Assembly (NCBI RefSeq): GCF_005222785.1
Contig: NZ_STGH01000003.1
Span: 558,001-622,000 of the forward strand
Source of the DNA: Rhodobacter sp. SY28-1
Lineage (GTDB): Bacteria; Pseudomonadota; Alphaproteobacteria; Rhodobacterales; Rhodobacteraceae
Length of the DNA: 64,000 bases
Direction of reading: 5' to 3'
The first letter of the stretch is position 1. Each line of letters opens with the position of its first letter. The position numbers and the translations under genes were made by a program. The notes under the pieces were generated by a model, which worked only from the letters and a program-made list of their open reading frames with translations, did not search any database and was not told where the DNA came from. This document shows positions 53,679 to 62,340 of this stretch, one piece after another.

Positions 53679-53693
53679 TGTCCACGCAGGACA
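53679..53693. repeat. TGTCCACGCAGGACA palindrome variant
   Basis: 15-bp near-dyad (5-bp perfect arms TGTCC/GGACA) upstream of the metallopeptidase start; near-identical, in reverse complement, to 25903-25917. Confidence 0.45.
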
Positions 53694-53904
53694 CATGGGC
53701 CACCACCTGCAAAATCAAGGTCTTGGCCGAGGACAGTCACGAATCCGTAACCCGTTTGCCCGACAGCCTTGCCCAGATGCTACCCGCTGCCCCACATCAT
53801 CGGAAGCGTGAAAGCACAACAAGGCGAGCGGCTTGCGGTTCCCCTTTCCCTTGCGCGCCGACCGACCTATGGTCGCGGCGCATTCTCACCTGCCGAGACA
53901 CCCC

Positions 53905-54372
53905 ATGACACCGAGCCACCGAACCCTGATCCTGCTTGCAACCCTTGGCTCGGTCGGGCTTCTGGGCGGCGCCTTCGCCTTCCAGTACATCGGAGGACTC
54001 GCGCCGTGCCAATTGTGCCTTTACCAGCGCTGGCCGCATGCCGCGGCCATCCTGATCGGGGTCGTGGCGCTGACGACGGGCTGGCGCGGACTGGCCTGGC
54101 TGGGCGCACTGGCTGCTCTGGCCACGGCGGCCATCGGCATCTTCCATTTCGGCGTCGAGCAGCTGTGGTGGGAAGGCCTTGCCACCTGCACCGCCGGATC
54201 GATCGAGGGCATCTCGACGGCCGACCTGCTGGACCCAACGAAGGATGTCGCGGCCGTCGTGCGCTGCGACGAGATCGCCTGGTCGCTGCTGGGGATTTCG
54301 ATGGCAGGCTGGAACGTGATCCTGTCGCTGGTGCTGGCCGGGATCTGGGTCAAGGCGGCGCGGACGGCCTGA
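53905..54372 (+). CDS. dsbB: disulfide bond formation protein DsbB
   Basis: 155 residues with four membrane helices. The first catalytic pair is CQLC in APCQLCLYQRWPH; the second is the cysteines in ATCTAGSIEG and VVRCDEIAW. It re-oxidises DsbA and passes electrons to quinone. The start MTPSHRTLILL is chosen because the upstream extension has no membrane-protein character. No dsbA nearby. Confidence 0.92.
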   Translation: MTPSHRTLILLATLGSVGLLGGAFAFQYIGGLAPCQLCLYQRWPHAAAILIGVVALTTGWRGLAWLGALAALATAAIGIFHFGVEQLWWEGLATCTAGSIEGISTADLLDPTKDVAAVVRCDEIAWSLLGISMAGWNVILSLVLAGIWVKAARTA

Positions 54373-54540
54373 GCGCCGCGCTTCTGGCTAACCGCCCCCC
54401 CTCCATGGCCCTCCTTCGTTCCACAGATAGGGGCGCGGGTTACCGGGGCCGTGCAGTGACTTCAGCGTCGGGCTGCCGGGCCTCGGCGGACCGGGGGTTT
54501 CCACCCACGGACACCCGGAGGATGTTTTCAGAAGAGAAAC

Positions 54541-55725
54541 TTATCGCGCAGGTTCCGCAGGTCCGCCAAACAACCGCGCATGTTCCTGGATCGCGAAGCG
54601 GTCGGTCATGCCCGCGACGTAGTCGGCCACGGTGCGGGCAAGCTGGATTTCATCCTTTGCCGCCGCCACATCCGCCTGCCATTCCTGCGGCAGGAGGTCG
54701 GGCTGTTTCAGGAACAGCGGGAACAGGTCGTCGACCATCCGGGTCACTTCGGCCCGCACCGCCATCACGCTGGGCGCGCGATACATGCGGTGAAACAGGA
54801 AGCTGCGCACCGCCTTGAGGTCCTGATAGAGCGGTTTGGAGAAGCGGATGATCGTGGTGCCCATGTGGCGGATGTCGTCCACCGACCTGGGCTGGGCACT
54901 GGTCAATCGGTTCTGGGCCACGGCAATCACATCCTCGACCATCCGGCCGAAGACCCGGCGCAGGGCCTCGTGCCGACGGCGCATCTTGTCGAGGCCGGGG
55001 TAAGTGCGGTCCACTTCCTCGAAAGCGGGGCCAGTCACCGGCAATTCCATCAGGTCTGCTTCCGTGAAGAGGCCCGAGCGGAGACCGTCGTGCAGGTCGT
55101 GGTGGCTATAGGCCACGTCGTCGGCAATGGCGGCGACCTGTGCCTCGGCAGAGGCATGGGTGTCGAGTTCGAGGTCCCACTGGGCGTTCACTTCGGCCAG
55201 CGCATAGGGCAAGGGTCCGTCGTGCTTCTTGTCGGCATTTTCGCCGGTGACCGGCCCATTGTGTTTCGCAATGCCTTCAAGGGTTTCCCAGGACAAGTTC
55301 AACCCGTCAAAGTCGGCATAGTGGCGTTCCAGTTTCGTCACGATCCGCAGGGCCTGGGCATTGTGGTCAAACCCGCCATAGGGGGCCATCAGGCGTTCCA
55401 TCGCGTCCTCGCCGGTATGGCCGAACGGCGTGTGGCCAAGGTCATGCGCCAAGGCGACGGCCTCGGCGAGGTCGGTGTTCAGGCCCAGGACCCCGGCGAT
55501 GGTGCGTGCCACCTGAGCCACCTCGATCGTATGGGTCAGTCGGGTGCGGTAATAGTCGCCCTCGTGTTCCACGAAGACCTGGGTCTTGTGCTTGAGGCGG
55601 CGGAAGGCGCTGGAATGGATGATCCGGTCCCGGTCGCGTTGATAGGGCGAGCGGAAGGAGGACAGCCTCTCAGGCCACAGGCGCCCGCGACTGGCGTCAG
55701 GTTGGCAGGCAAAGGGGGCGAGCAT
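54541..55725 (-). CDS. dgt: dGTP triphosphohydrolase-like (HD domain)
   Basis: 394 residues. HD phosphohydrolase: SSAFRRLKHKTQVFVEHEGDYYRTRLTHTIEVAQVARTI carries the first His, and ALAHDLGHTPFGHTGE the HD pair. It hydrolyses dNTPs to nucleoside and triphosphate; the short alphaproteobacterial type resembles deoxyguanosinetriphosphate triphosphohydrolase-like proteins. The start MLAPFACQPD is chosen from family N-termini and AAGGACAG upstream; MKPDRAS 36 bp further up is possible. Divergent from erpA with a 73-bp gap. Confidence 0.9.
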   Translation of the reverse strand: MLAPFACQPDASRGRLWPERLSSFRSPYQRDRDRIIHSSAFRRLKHKTQVFVEHEGDYYRTRLTHTIEVAQVARTIAGVLGLNTDLAEAVALAHDLGHTPFGHTGEDAMERLMAPYGGFDHNAQALRIVTKLERHYADFDGLNLSWETLEGIAKHNGPVTGENADKKHDGPLPYALAEVNAQWDLELDTHASAEAQVAAIADDVAYSHHDLHDGLRSGLFTEADLMELPVTGPAFEEVDRTYPGLDKMRRRHEALRRVFGRMVEDVIAVAQNRLTSAQPRSVDDIRHMGTTIIRFSKPLYQDLKAVRSFLFHRMYRAPSVMAVRAEVTRMVDDLFPLFLKQPDLLPQEWQADVAAAKDEIQLARTVADYVAGMTDRFAIQEHARLFGGPAEPAR

Positions 55726-55798
55726 GCTGGGCTGTCCTTGTGAGGCGCGGTCAGGTTTCATATATTTGCCGGACAGGCCAAAGGATACGGGAACAGTC

Positions 55799-56131
55799 AT
55801 GGAACTGACGCTGCCGCCGAAAGTGACCGATCGGGCCTTTGCCCGTCTGGCCGAGATCGCCAAGGCCATGGGCGAGGTCAAGCCCTTGCGCGTGGCGGTG
55901 GACGGCGGCGGCTGTTCGGGGTTTCAGTATTCGATCACGCTGGATGAGCCTGGGTCCGACGATCTGGTGCTGGAGAAGGACGGGCAACGGGTGCTGGTCG
56001 ATCAGGTCAGCCTGCCCTTCCTGTCGAATGCGGTGATCGATTTCACCGATGAACTGATCGGGGCGCGTTTCGTGGTGCAGAACCCCAACGCCAAGACAAG
56101 CTGCGGCTGCGGCACCAGTTTTTCGATCTGA
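55799..56131 (+). CDS. erpA: iron-sulfur cluster insertion protein (HesB/IscA, ErpA type)
   Basis: 110 residues. The three cluster-binding cysteines are in GGGCSGFQYSI and SCGCGTSFSI, in the spacing of A-type carriers. It delivers Fe-S clusters to apoproteins. The divergent dGTPase neighbour is a conserved alphaproteobacterial arrangement. The start MELTLPPKV fits the family length. Confidence 0.92.
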   Translation: MELTLPPKVTDRAFARLAEIAKAMGEVKPLRVAVDGGGCSGFQYSITLDEPGSDDLVLEKDGQRVLVDQVSLPFLSNAVIDFTDELIGARFVVQNPNAKTSCGCGTSFSI

Positions 56132-56199
56132 GGGCCTCTGGCCTTTCGACCCGGCCAGACTACCTGCTGCCTCCCTGGGATTGCGCACGGAGACAGGCC

Positions 56200-56919
56200 A
56201 TGACCGTCGTATTGATGCTGGGCTCGGCGCCCATGGTGACGGAGGCCGCGACCTGGCCGCGCGCGCCGTTCGACCATGTTGTGGCGATCAACAATGCCTG
56301 GCGGGTGCGGGGGGATTGGGATCATGCGGTCTACCCTTGGGATTTCCCCGAGGAGCGGCACCCGGTGGCTGGGCCGGGCCAATCGCTGGTAACCGAGGCA
56401 GAGTTTGTCCCGTCGCAGAACACCTTTGGTGGGTTTGTTTACGCAGGCGCAACAATGGCCTTCACGACGGGGTATTGGGCGCTGGACGCGCTGAAGCCGT
56501 CGGTGCTGGCGGTTTTCGGCTGCGACATGCATTACCCGGCCTCGGGGGTGACGCATTTCTATGGGCGGGGGACACCGGACCCGTTGCGGGCGGACATCAC
56601 GCTGCGGTCTCTGGAGGCGAAATCGGCTCGGCTGATGGTACTGGCGGCGATGCAGGGCTGCGCGGTGGTGAACCTGTCGGCGGGGCCGTCGCGTCTGATC
56701 TTCCCGCGGGTGGCGCGGGCGGTGGTGGCCGGTGCGCGGCCTGCGACCTGGTGCCCGGACCTTGCGGCCGAGGCCTTGGCGCTGGAGGCGGAGCTTGGCT
56801 ATGTGGTGCCCTCGGGCCGTTACTGGGAAGAGGCGGGGCGGTTCGATCCGGTGCAGCTGGACCGGATCGACCGGCTGTGGCTGCAGGCGGCGACGCTGCC
56901 CTTGCGGCAGACGGCTTGA
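56200..56919 (+). CDS. conserved hypothetical protein
   Basis: 239 residues, no signal peptide. An alpha/beta N-terminus (TVVLMLGSAP, VVAINNAWRVRGDWDH) resembles the nucleotide-binding start of glycosyltransferase-like or DUF115-type proteins. VLAVFGCDMHYPASGVTHFYGRGTPDPL is a distinctive central motif with Cys, Asp and two His, and MQGCAVVNLSAGPSRLIFPR follows. I cannot assign a function. Same strand as erpA and exonuclease III, with short gaps. Confidence 0.65.
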   Translation: MTVVLMLGSAPMVTEAATWPRAPFDHVVAINNAWRVRGDWDHAVYPWDFPEERHPVAGPGQSLVTEAEFVPSQNTFGGFVYAGATMAFTTGYWALDALKPSVLAVFGCDMHYPASGVTHFYGRGTPDPLRADITLRSLEAKSARLMVLAAMQGCAVVNLSAGPSRLIFPRVARAVVAGARPATWCPDLAAEALALEAELGYVVPSGRYWEEAGRFDPVQLDRIDRLWLQAATLPLRQTA

Positions 56920-56965
56920 GGGTTTGCGCCGGGCGGCCTAGGGTTCTGGTGTGGAGGGCCCGGGC

Positions 56966-57748
56966 ATGAAGCTGGCGACGTTCAACATCAACGGGATCAA
57001 GGCGCGGATCGAGGCGCTGCCGGCCTGGCTGGCCGAGGCGGCGCCGGACGTCGTGGTCCTGCAGGAGATCAAGTCGGTCGATGAGGCGTTTCCGCGCGAG
57101 GTGTTCGAGGGGCTGGGCTACCGGGTCGAGACGCACGGGCAGAAGGGGTTCAACGGGGTGGCGATCCTGTCGAAGCTGCCGTTGAACGATGTGCGGCGGG
57201 GGTTGCCGGGGGATGACAGCGACGAGCAGGCGCGGTGGATCGAGGCGGTAGTCGACGCGGGGGCGCGGCCGGTGCGGGTGTGTGGGTTGTACCTGCCGAA
57301 CGGGAACCCGGCTCCGGGACCGAAGTATGATTACAAGCTGGGCTGGATGGCGCGGATGGAGGTCCGGATAAGGGAGATGCTGGCAGCGGAGGAGCATTTC
57401 GTCTGCCTGGGGGACTACAACGTGATCCCGCTGGCGGTGGATGCGGCGAAGCCGGAGGCTTGGGTGGGGGACGCGCTGTTCCTGCCGGAAGCCCGTGCGG
57501 CGTTCCGGCGGATGGCGAACCTGGGGCTGACGGATGCGGTCAGGGTGCGGGAGCCGGGGCCGGGGGTCTACACGTTCTGGGACTATCAGGCGGGGGCCTG
57601 GGAGCGGAACAACGGGATCCGGATCGACCATGTGATGTGCAGCCCCCAGGTCGCGGACCGGCTGGAGGAGGCGGGGATCGACAAGGCGGTGCGGGGGAGG
57701 GACAAGCCTTCGGATCACGTCCCGGTCTGGGTACGGATCGCGGCCTGA
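56966..57748 (+). CDS. xth: exodeoxyribonuclease III
   Basis: 260 residues. Exonuclease/endonuclease/phosphatase fold: MKLATFNINGIKARIEAL, LQEIKSVDEAFP (catalytic Glu), GVAILSKLPL, CGLYLPNGN, CLGDYNVIPLAVDA (Asp/Asn pair), RIDHVMCSP and the terminal PSDHVPVWVRI (Asp-His). Repairs abasic sites and 3' blocks. Strong G-rich codon bias. The palindrome TGTCCACGGTGGACA lies 7 bp past its stop. Confidence 0.95.
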   Translation: MKLATFNINGIKARIEALPAWLAEAAPDVVVLQEIKSVDEAFPREVFEGLGYRVETHGQKGFNGVAILSKLPLNDVRRGLPGDDSDEQARWIEAVVDAGARPVRVCGLYLPNGNPAPGPKYDYKLGWMARMEVRIREMLAAEEHFVCLGDYNVIPLAVDAAKPEAWVGDALFLPEARAAFRRMANLGLTDAVRVREPGPGVYTFWDYQAGAWERNNGIRIDHVMCSPQVADRLEEAGIDKAVRGRDKPSDHVPVWVRIAA

Positions 57749-57755
57749 GGAAAAG

Positions 57756-57770
57756 TGTCCACGGTGGACA
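57756..57770. repeat. TGTCCACGGTGGACA palindrome
   Basis: Perfect 15-bp dyad (7-bp arms, central G) just after the exonuclease III stop; the central base is complementary to the copies at 30223 and 38645, so read on the other strand it is identical. Confidence 0.6.
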
Positions 57771-58039
57771 AACGCTGATGCGTTCCATTTTTCAATGACT
57801 TGGCCGCGGGCGTTAGGGATTTGGAAAGGTCTTGCAGCGGCGGTCCCGGTGGCGGACGTCGATTGAATTGAGCGCCTTTGGCGCAAGCCTTTTGTCTCGC
57901 CTCTGGCCTGCGGCCAACCGGCTCGGGCGTCGGGGGCGCTTCGCCCCCCGAACCCCCTGAGAGTATTTGGGCATGGGCAAGACGAGAGCAGGTTCAGGGC
58001 GGGCGGCAGTGTGTGAAAGCAGTCGGGGTGAACTCCGAC

Positions 58040-59230
58040 CTACGCTTTGCCTTGCGTCACGTCGTGGTCGTAGAGCCAGTCGAAGCGGCTGAGCATCGCG
58101 CCAGGGGAGAACCGGCCGAGGAGGCGCAGGCCGCTGTGGCCGATCATCCGCGGCAGGCCGGAGAGATGGTAGGCCCGCGCATTGGCCGTGGCGGCGGCGA
58201 CAATGCGGCTGGTGCGGGGTTTACGGGCGGCCTGATAGGCCGCAAGCCCCGCGGCAATGCTGTCGTGGGTGGAAAGCGCCTCCGCCAGGACCCAGGCGTC
58301 TTCAAGCCCCATGCTTCCGCCTTGCGCGAGGAAGGGCAGCGTCGGGTGGGCGGCATCGCCCAGGATCACTGCCCCGCCCTGTCCCATCGGCCTTACCCAG
58401 GTTTCGGCAACCTGATGGCGGAAGAGGCCCCAGAGCCAGGGGTCTTCCACCCGGTCGAGCCAGGCCCGGACCCGGGGCGAGAAGGCCACGAAAGCAAGCC
58501 GCAGGTCCATCGGGTCGTCGCGCAGGGTCCAGCTTTCCTCGGCCCATCGCTGTCGTTCCTCCACAGCGACGATGTTGCGCAGGGTGCCGCCGCGCAGGGG
58601 GTAGCTCACGAGATGGCGGCCCGGGCCCATGTGAACCTCGGCCACCGGGGCGGCGTCGGGCTCGGCCGGGATCACCGCGCGCCAGGCGACCTGATGGGTG
58701 AAGAAGGGCGTTTCCGGCCCGTTCAGCGCCGGCCGCGTGCGGGAGTGGAGGCCGTCGGCGCCGATGAGAAGCGGCGTTTCGATCCGCTCGCCCCCGTCCA
58801 AACCCAGCACCGGATGCGGGCCGGAGAGGTCGACCGTTGCGACGCGAGACAGAAGGCGCAGACTGACGCCCGCCTCTTGCGCGCCCACAAGCAGGAGGTC
58901 GATCAGGTCTGAGCGGTGGAGGAAATGGTAGCCCTGCCCCGGACGCAGGCGGGCAAGGTCGAGACGGGTCACCGGATCGCCGGTGGGCCCGTCGATCAAC
59001 TGCACCGCCTCGGCCCGGGTGGAGGCGGCATCGAGTGCCGCTTGCAAGCCGAGGGCGCGCAGCACACAGGCGCCATTCGGGGATATCTGCAGGCCGGCGC
59101 CCACCTCGCGGATCGCATCGGCCTGTTCCAGGACGGTGACCTTTGCCCCCCGCAGGGCGAGGGCCCGGGCCGCCGCCAGCCCCGCGACCCCTGCCCCTGT
59201 GATTGTCACGCTTTGGCCGATCAGGCTCAT
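58040..59230 (-). CDS. FAD-dependent aromatic-ring monooxygenase
   Basis: 396 residues. Class A flavoprotein monooxygenase: GxGxxG fold VTITGAGVAGLAAARALALRGAKVTVLEQ at the N-terminus, the DG motif around LLIGADGLHSRTRPAL, and the GD motif AVILGDAAHPTLPFLAQGGSMGLEDAW. Resembles salicylate/3-hydroxybenzoate hydroxylases and UbiH relatives. NAD(P)H-dependent hydroxylation in the cytosol; no pathway neighbours fix the substrate. Confidence 0.87.
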   Translation of the reverse strand: MSLIGQSVTITGAGVAGLAAARALALRGAKVTVLEQADAIREVGAGLQISPNGACVLRALGLQAALDAASTRAEAVQLIDGPTGDPVTRLDLARLRPGQGYHFLHRSDLIDLLLVGAQEAGVSLRLLSRVATVDLSGPHPVLGLDGGERIETPLLIGADGLHSRTRPALNGPETPFFTHQVAWRAVIPAEPDAAPVAEVHMGPGRHLVSYPLRGGTLRNIVAVEERQRWAEESWTLRDDPMDLRLAFVAFSPRVRAWLDRVEDPWLWGLFRHQVAETWVRPMGQGGAVILGDAAHPTLPFLAQGGSMGLEDAWVLAEALSTHDSIAAGLAAYQAARKPRTSRIVAAATANARAYHLSGLPRMIGHSGLRLLGRFSPGAMLSRFDWLYDHDVTQGKA

Positions 59231-59306
59231 CTTTGCATCCCTTCAGGAACGACAACGCCGGACCAATGGCCCGGCGTCAATTGCGCATGATGTCGCCGGG
59301 GCGAAG

Positions 59307-59729
59307 TCAGTCGTCGCGGTGAACCTTTTCGCGGCGTTCGTGCTTTTCCTGCGCCTCCAGCGTCATCGTGGCGATGGGACGGGCGTCGAGGCGCTTGAGG
59401 CTGATCGGCTCGCCCGAGACCTCACAGTAGCCGAATTCGCCGTTCTCGATCCGGCGCAGGGCCGCGTCGATCTTGGCGACAAGCTTGCGCTGACGATCCC
59501 GGGTGCGCAGTTCCAGCGCGCGGTCGGTCTCTTCCGAGGCACGATCGGCGATGTCCGGGACGTTGCGGGCGCTGTCCTGCAGGCTGTCGATGGTTTCCGC
59601 GGACTGGTCCAGCAGCTCCTGCTTCCAGACCAGAAGCTTGCGCCGGAAATACTCAAGCTGGCGGTCGTTCATGAACGGCTCGTCCTCGGCGGGACGGTAG
59701 TCGTCGGGGAGGAAAACCTCGGCCTTCAT
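59307..59729 (-). CDS. dksA: DksA-type RNA polymerase-binding transcription factor with degenerate zinc finger
   Basis: 140 residues. The N-terminal coiled coil carries the tip motif NVPDIADRASEET (two Asp and one Ala, as in DxxDxA), then ELRTRDRQRKLVAKIDAALRRI. The C-terminal globular part has GYCEVSGEPISLKRLDARPIA: only one cysteine (Cys102) where E. coli DksA has four. It binds the secondary channel of RNA polymerase and acts with ppGpp. Loss of zinc ligands is known for DksA of Rhodobacter relatives. The start was taken at MKAEVF behind AAGGAGAGAG. Confidence 0.9.
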   Translation of the reverse strand: MKAEVFLPDDYRPAEDEPFMNDRQLEYFRRKLLVWKQELLDQSAETIDSLQDSARNVPDIADRASEETDRALELRTRDRQRKLVAKIDAALRRIENGEFGYCEVSGEPISLKRLDARPIATMTLEAQEKHERREKVHRDD

Positions 59730-59901
59730 GGAAACTCTCTCCTTCGCGCCGGATCGCTCCGACAGGTGGGCTTCTGTCATGGACGCGCTCCTGTTGCGGC
59801 GCATTTATCCCAAGGCCGGAGCATTGTCACTAGCGGTTGCGACATTTTCTGGGCATGGGTAGGGTTTGTGAAAGGCTGGGAAACAGGATGTTGAAAGCGC
59901 A

Positions 59902-60741
59902 ATGAAATTCGGCTCGACGGAGAGGTACGTTGCGTCAGAGGATCTGGCGCTGGCGGTCAATGCAGCGGTGACGTTGCAGCGGCCCCTTCTGGTCAAGGGT
60001 GAGCCAGGGACGGGCAAGACGGAGCTGGCGCGGCAGGTGGCGCAGGCGCTGGGGCTGCCGTTGATCGAGTGGCATGTGAAGTCCACCACCAAGGCGCAGC
60101 AGGGGCTTTACGAGTACGACGCGGTGAGCCGGCTGCGCGACAGCCAGTTGGGTGAGGCGCGGGTGCACGAGGTGCGCAATTACATCCGGAAGGGCAAGTT
60201 GTGGCAGGCCTTCGAGGCCGAGGGTCGGGTGGTGTTGTTGATCGACGAGATCGACAAGGCGGACATCGAGTTTCCGAACGACCTGTTGCAGGAACTGGAC
60301 CGGATGGAGTTCCACGTCTACGAGACGGGCGAGATGGTGCGCGCGAAGCACCGGCCGGTGGTCATCATCACCTCGAACAACGAGAAAGAGCTGCCGGATG
60401 CGTTCCTGCGGCGGTGCTTCTTCCACTACATCCGGTTTCCGGATGCCGAGGTGCTGGCGGCCATCGTGCGGGTGCATTTTCCGGACATCAAGGACCAGTT
60501 GCTGACGGCGGCGCTGACGCAGTTCTACGAGATCCGGGATGTGCCGGGGTTGAAGAAGAAGCCATCGACCAGCGAAGTGCTGGACTGGCTGCGGCTTCTG
60601 CTGGCCGAGGATCTGGCGCCCGAGGATTTGCGGAAGGATGCGAAGTCGGCCTTGCCGAAGTTGCATGGCGCGCTGCTGAAGAACGAGCAGGATGTGCAGC
60701 TGTTCGAGCGGCTTGCCTTCATTGCGCGAGGGCAGCGCTAG
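59902..60741 (+). CDS. MoxR family AAA+ ATPase
   Basis: 279 residues. Walker A VKGEPGTGKTELARQVA, Walker B VVLLIDEIDKADIEFPN, sensor 1 VIITSNNEKELPDAF with arginine finger in LRRCFFHYI. Typical MoxR/CoxD chaperone ATPase that works with a von Willebrand A protein in metalloenzyme maturation. The usual adjacent VWA (CoxE-like) gene is absent; the next gene is convergent. Confidence 0.9.
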   Translation: MKFGSTERYVASEDLALAVNAAVTLQRPLLVKGEPGTGKTELARQVAQALGLPLIEWHVKSTTKAQQGLYEYDAVSRLRDSQLGEARVHEVRNYIRKGKLWQAFEAEGRVVLLIDEIDKADIEFPNDLLQELDRMEFHVYETGEMVRAKHRPVVIITSNNEKELPDAFLRRCFFHYIRFPDAEVLAAIVRVHFPDIKDQLLTAALTQFYEIRDVPGLKKKPSTSEVLDWLRLLLAEDLAPEDLRKDAKSALPKLHGALLKNEQDVQLFERLAFIARGQR

Positions 60742-61256
60742 TCCGCCAGGCGGATACGTACTTCGGTGGTCCAGTCGTCGGGCGGGGTCTCTGGCCCGTT
60801 GTGGTAGAACTCCAGCCGCGCGGCGAAGCGGTCACCCTGCTGTGTCATCTCCCGGTCCCAGACGTGACCGCGCGTGTCTGCCCAGCTGTTGAGCATGACC
60901 ATCACGTCGTAAAGCTCATCCGGATGACCGTGATGGGTCAGCGTGAAATAGCGTCCCGCGGGCACGATGTCGGCGATCAGCCCCGGCGGGGTTGGGGTGC
61001 CCGGGGCGACCTGCGCACCGAAGGACATCTGCATGGTGCCCTCCATGTCGATCACGTCATAGCGGAAGAAGGCAGGTCCGGTCTCAGTGATCCCGTGTTG
61101 GGCGAGGGTCGCCAGAACCTCGCTCAGGATCAGGCCGCCCTGGCTGTCGATGGTGGCCATGGTCAGGTCGGCCCGGCGCAGAAGGACGGCTTGCGCGGGG
61201 AAGTCCGCGCGGCGGGGCAAGGTGATCCGCCCCTTGAGGTCGCGGGCGGGCATCAT
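60738..61256 (-). CDS. GyrI-like (effector-binding) domain protein
   Basis: 172 residues. Beta/alpha pattern VLLRRADLTMATIDSQGGLILSEVLATLAQHGITETGPAFFRYDVID, then IVPAGRYFTLTHHGHPDELYDVM and AARLEFYHNGPETPPDDWTTEVRIRLA resembles the SOUL/GyrI-like ligand-binding fold of AraC-type effector domains, here without a DNA-binding part. Last gene of the ArsR operon; overlaps the SRPBCC gene by 4 bp. Might bind a small hydrophobic compound. Confidence 0.7.
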   Translation of the reverse strand: MMPARDLKGRITLPRRADFPAQAVLLRRADLTMATIDSQGGLILSEVLATLAQHGITETGPAFFRYDVIDMEGTMQMSFGAQVAPGTPTPPGLIADIVPAGRYFTLTHHGHPDELYDVMVMLNSWADTRGHVWDREMTQQGDRFAARLEFYHNGPETPPDDWTTEVRIRLAD

Positions 61257-61798
61257 GGCGCCACCTGCGCTGTCTGTTCGGCGTCATGGCGACGGCGTGC
61301 CTCCATCAGGTCTTGCGCCACAGTGGATGGCTTGGCGGGCGGGAGCGTCGGGTAGACCGAGCCGATGCCGTGCAGCTTGAGAAGCAGATCGTCGAGGATC
61401 GCGAAACTGGAGAGCCAGCCGCCCTGGTGTCCGCGCCAGTTCTCCTCGTCCGGGAAGCCGGTCTGCAGGAAGTGCATGCAAGTGCCCTGCCCTTCGGGCG
61501 TGAAGGTCAGCGAGATGACGGACTGCACGCCGAACTCGGGGAAGCGGTAGGAAAACATCAGGCGCTGGTCGGGGAGGACCTCGTGGTAGGTGCCGTGGAT
61601 CCAGTGCGGCTGGCCGTCCTTTTCCATGTTGAACCGCCAGGTGCCGCCGGGGCGGAGGTCGGCCTCGCAGGTGGTGAGATGGTGGCCTTCGGGGCCCCAC
61701 CAGGCGGCGAGGAGCGACGGGTTGGACCAGAGCGCGAAGGCGAAGCCGGGGGTGGCGTCGAGGTGGCGGTCGAGGGCGAGGAGGTTCGGGTGAGTCAT
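61253..61798 (-). CDS. SRPBCC/AHSA1-type protein, copy 2
   Basis: 181 residues. Activator-of-Hsp90-like START-superfamily fold: FAFALWSNPSLLAAWWGPEG, DLRPGGTWRFNM, HGTYHEVLPDQRLMFSYRF, MHFLQTGFPDEENWRGHQGGW. C-terminal tail with LPPAKPSTVAQDLMEARRR. Paralogue of the next gene upstream (shared DLRPGG-W, GTYHEV, HFLQTGFPD). Overlaps both neighbours by 4 bp. Confidence 0.85.
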   Translation of the reverse strand: MTHPNLLALDRHLDATPGFAFALWSNPSLLAAWWGPEGHHLTTCEADLRPGGTWRFNMEKDGQPHWIHGTYHEVLPDQRLMFSYRFPEFGVQSVISLTFTPEGQGTCMHFLQTGFPDEENWRGHQGGWLSSFAILDDLLLKLHGIGSVYPTLPPAKPSTVAQDLMEARRRHDAEQTAQVAP

Positions 61799-62340
61799 TC
61801 GGCGGGTTCCTTCGCCAGGCGGGCGCGGGCGGCTTCGAGGTCGCGGGCGACGCCGTCTAGGTGGGTTTTCTTGGGGAGTTTGGGCCAGACGGTGCCGACC
61901 CCGTGCATGGCGAGAAGCGCGTCGGACATGACCTCGAGCGCATAGGGCCAGCCGCGGGCGTGTTCGATGCGGGCCTGGGCGTCGGGGAAGCCGGTTTGCA
62001 AGAAGTGGAGGCGGGTGCCGCCGCCGTCGGGGGACAGGTCGATGGAGATGATCGAGAAGAAGTCGGTGCCTTCGAAGTGATAGGAATAGACGAGGCGGCG
62101 TGTGGGTTCGACCTCGTGGTAGGTGCCGCTGACATATTCAGTGATGGGACCGTTGACGTTCCGAAGCGACCAATTGCCGCCGGGGCGGAGGTCGACGGCG
62201 ATGTCGTGCGCGCGGAAGCCGTGCGAGGAGCCGAACCAGGATCGGATGAGTTCGGGCCGGGTCCAGACCGCCCAGACAAGGCCCGGGGGACCGGCAAAGC
62301 GGTGGGTCAGGCGCAGGGCGTTGGCGTCATTGTCTTCCAT
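61795..62340 (-). CDS. SRPBCC/AHSA1-type protein, copy 1
   Basis: 181 residues of the same fold: PPGLVWAVWTRPELIRSWFGSS, VDLRPGGNWSLRNV, SGTYHEVEPTRRLVYSYHF, LHFLQTGFPDAQARIEHARGW. START-like cavities bind hydrophobic ligands. Overlaps the ArsR gene by 14 bp, so it is expressed with it. Tandem duplication with copy 2 is evident from shared motifs and equal length. Confidence 0.87.
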   Translation of the reverse strand: MEDNDANALRLTHRFAGPPGLVWAVWTRPELIRSWFGSSHGFRAHDIAVDLRPGGNWSLRNVNGPITEYVSGTYHEVEPTRRLVYSYHFEGTDFFSIISIDLSPDGGGTRLHFLQTGFPDAQARIEHARGWPYALEVMSDALLAMHGVGTVWPKLPKKTHLDGVARDLEAARARLAKEPAE

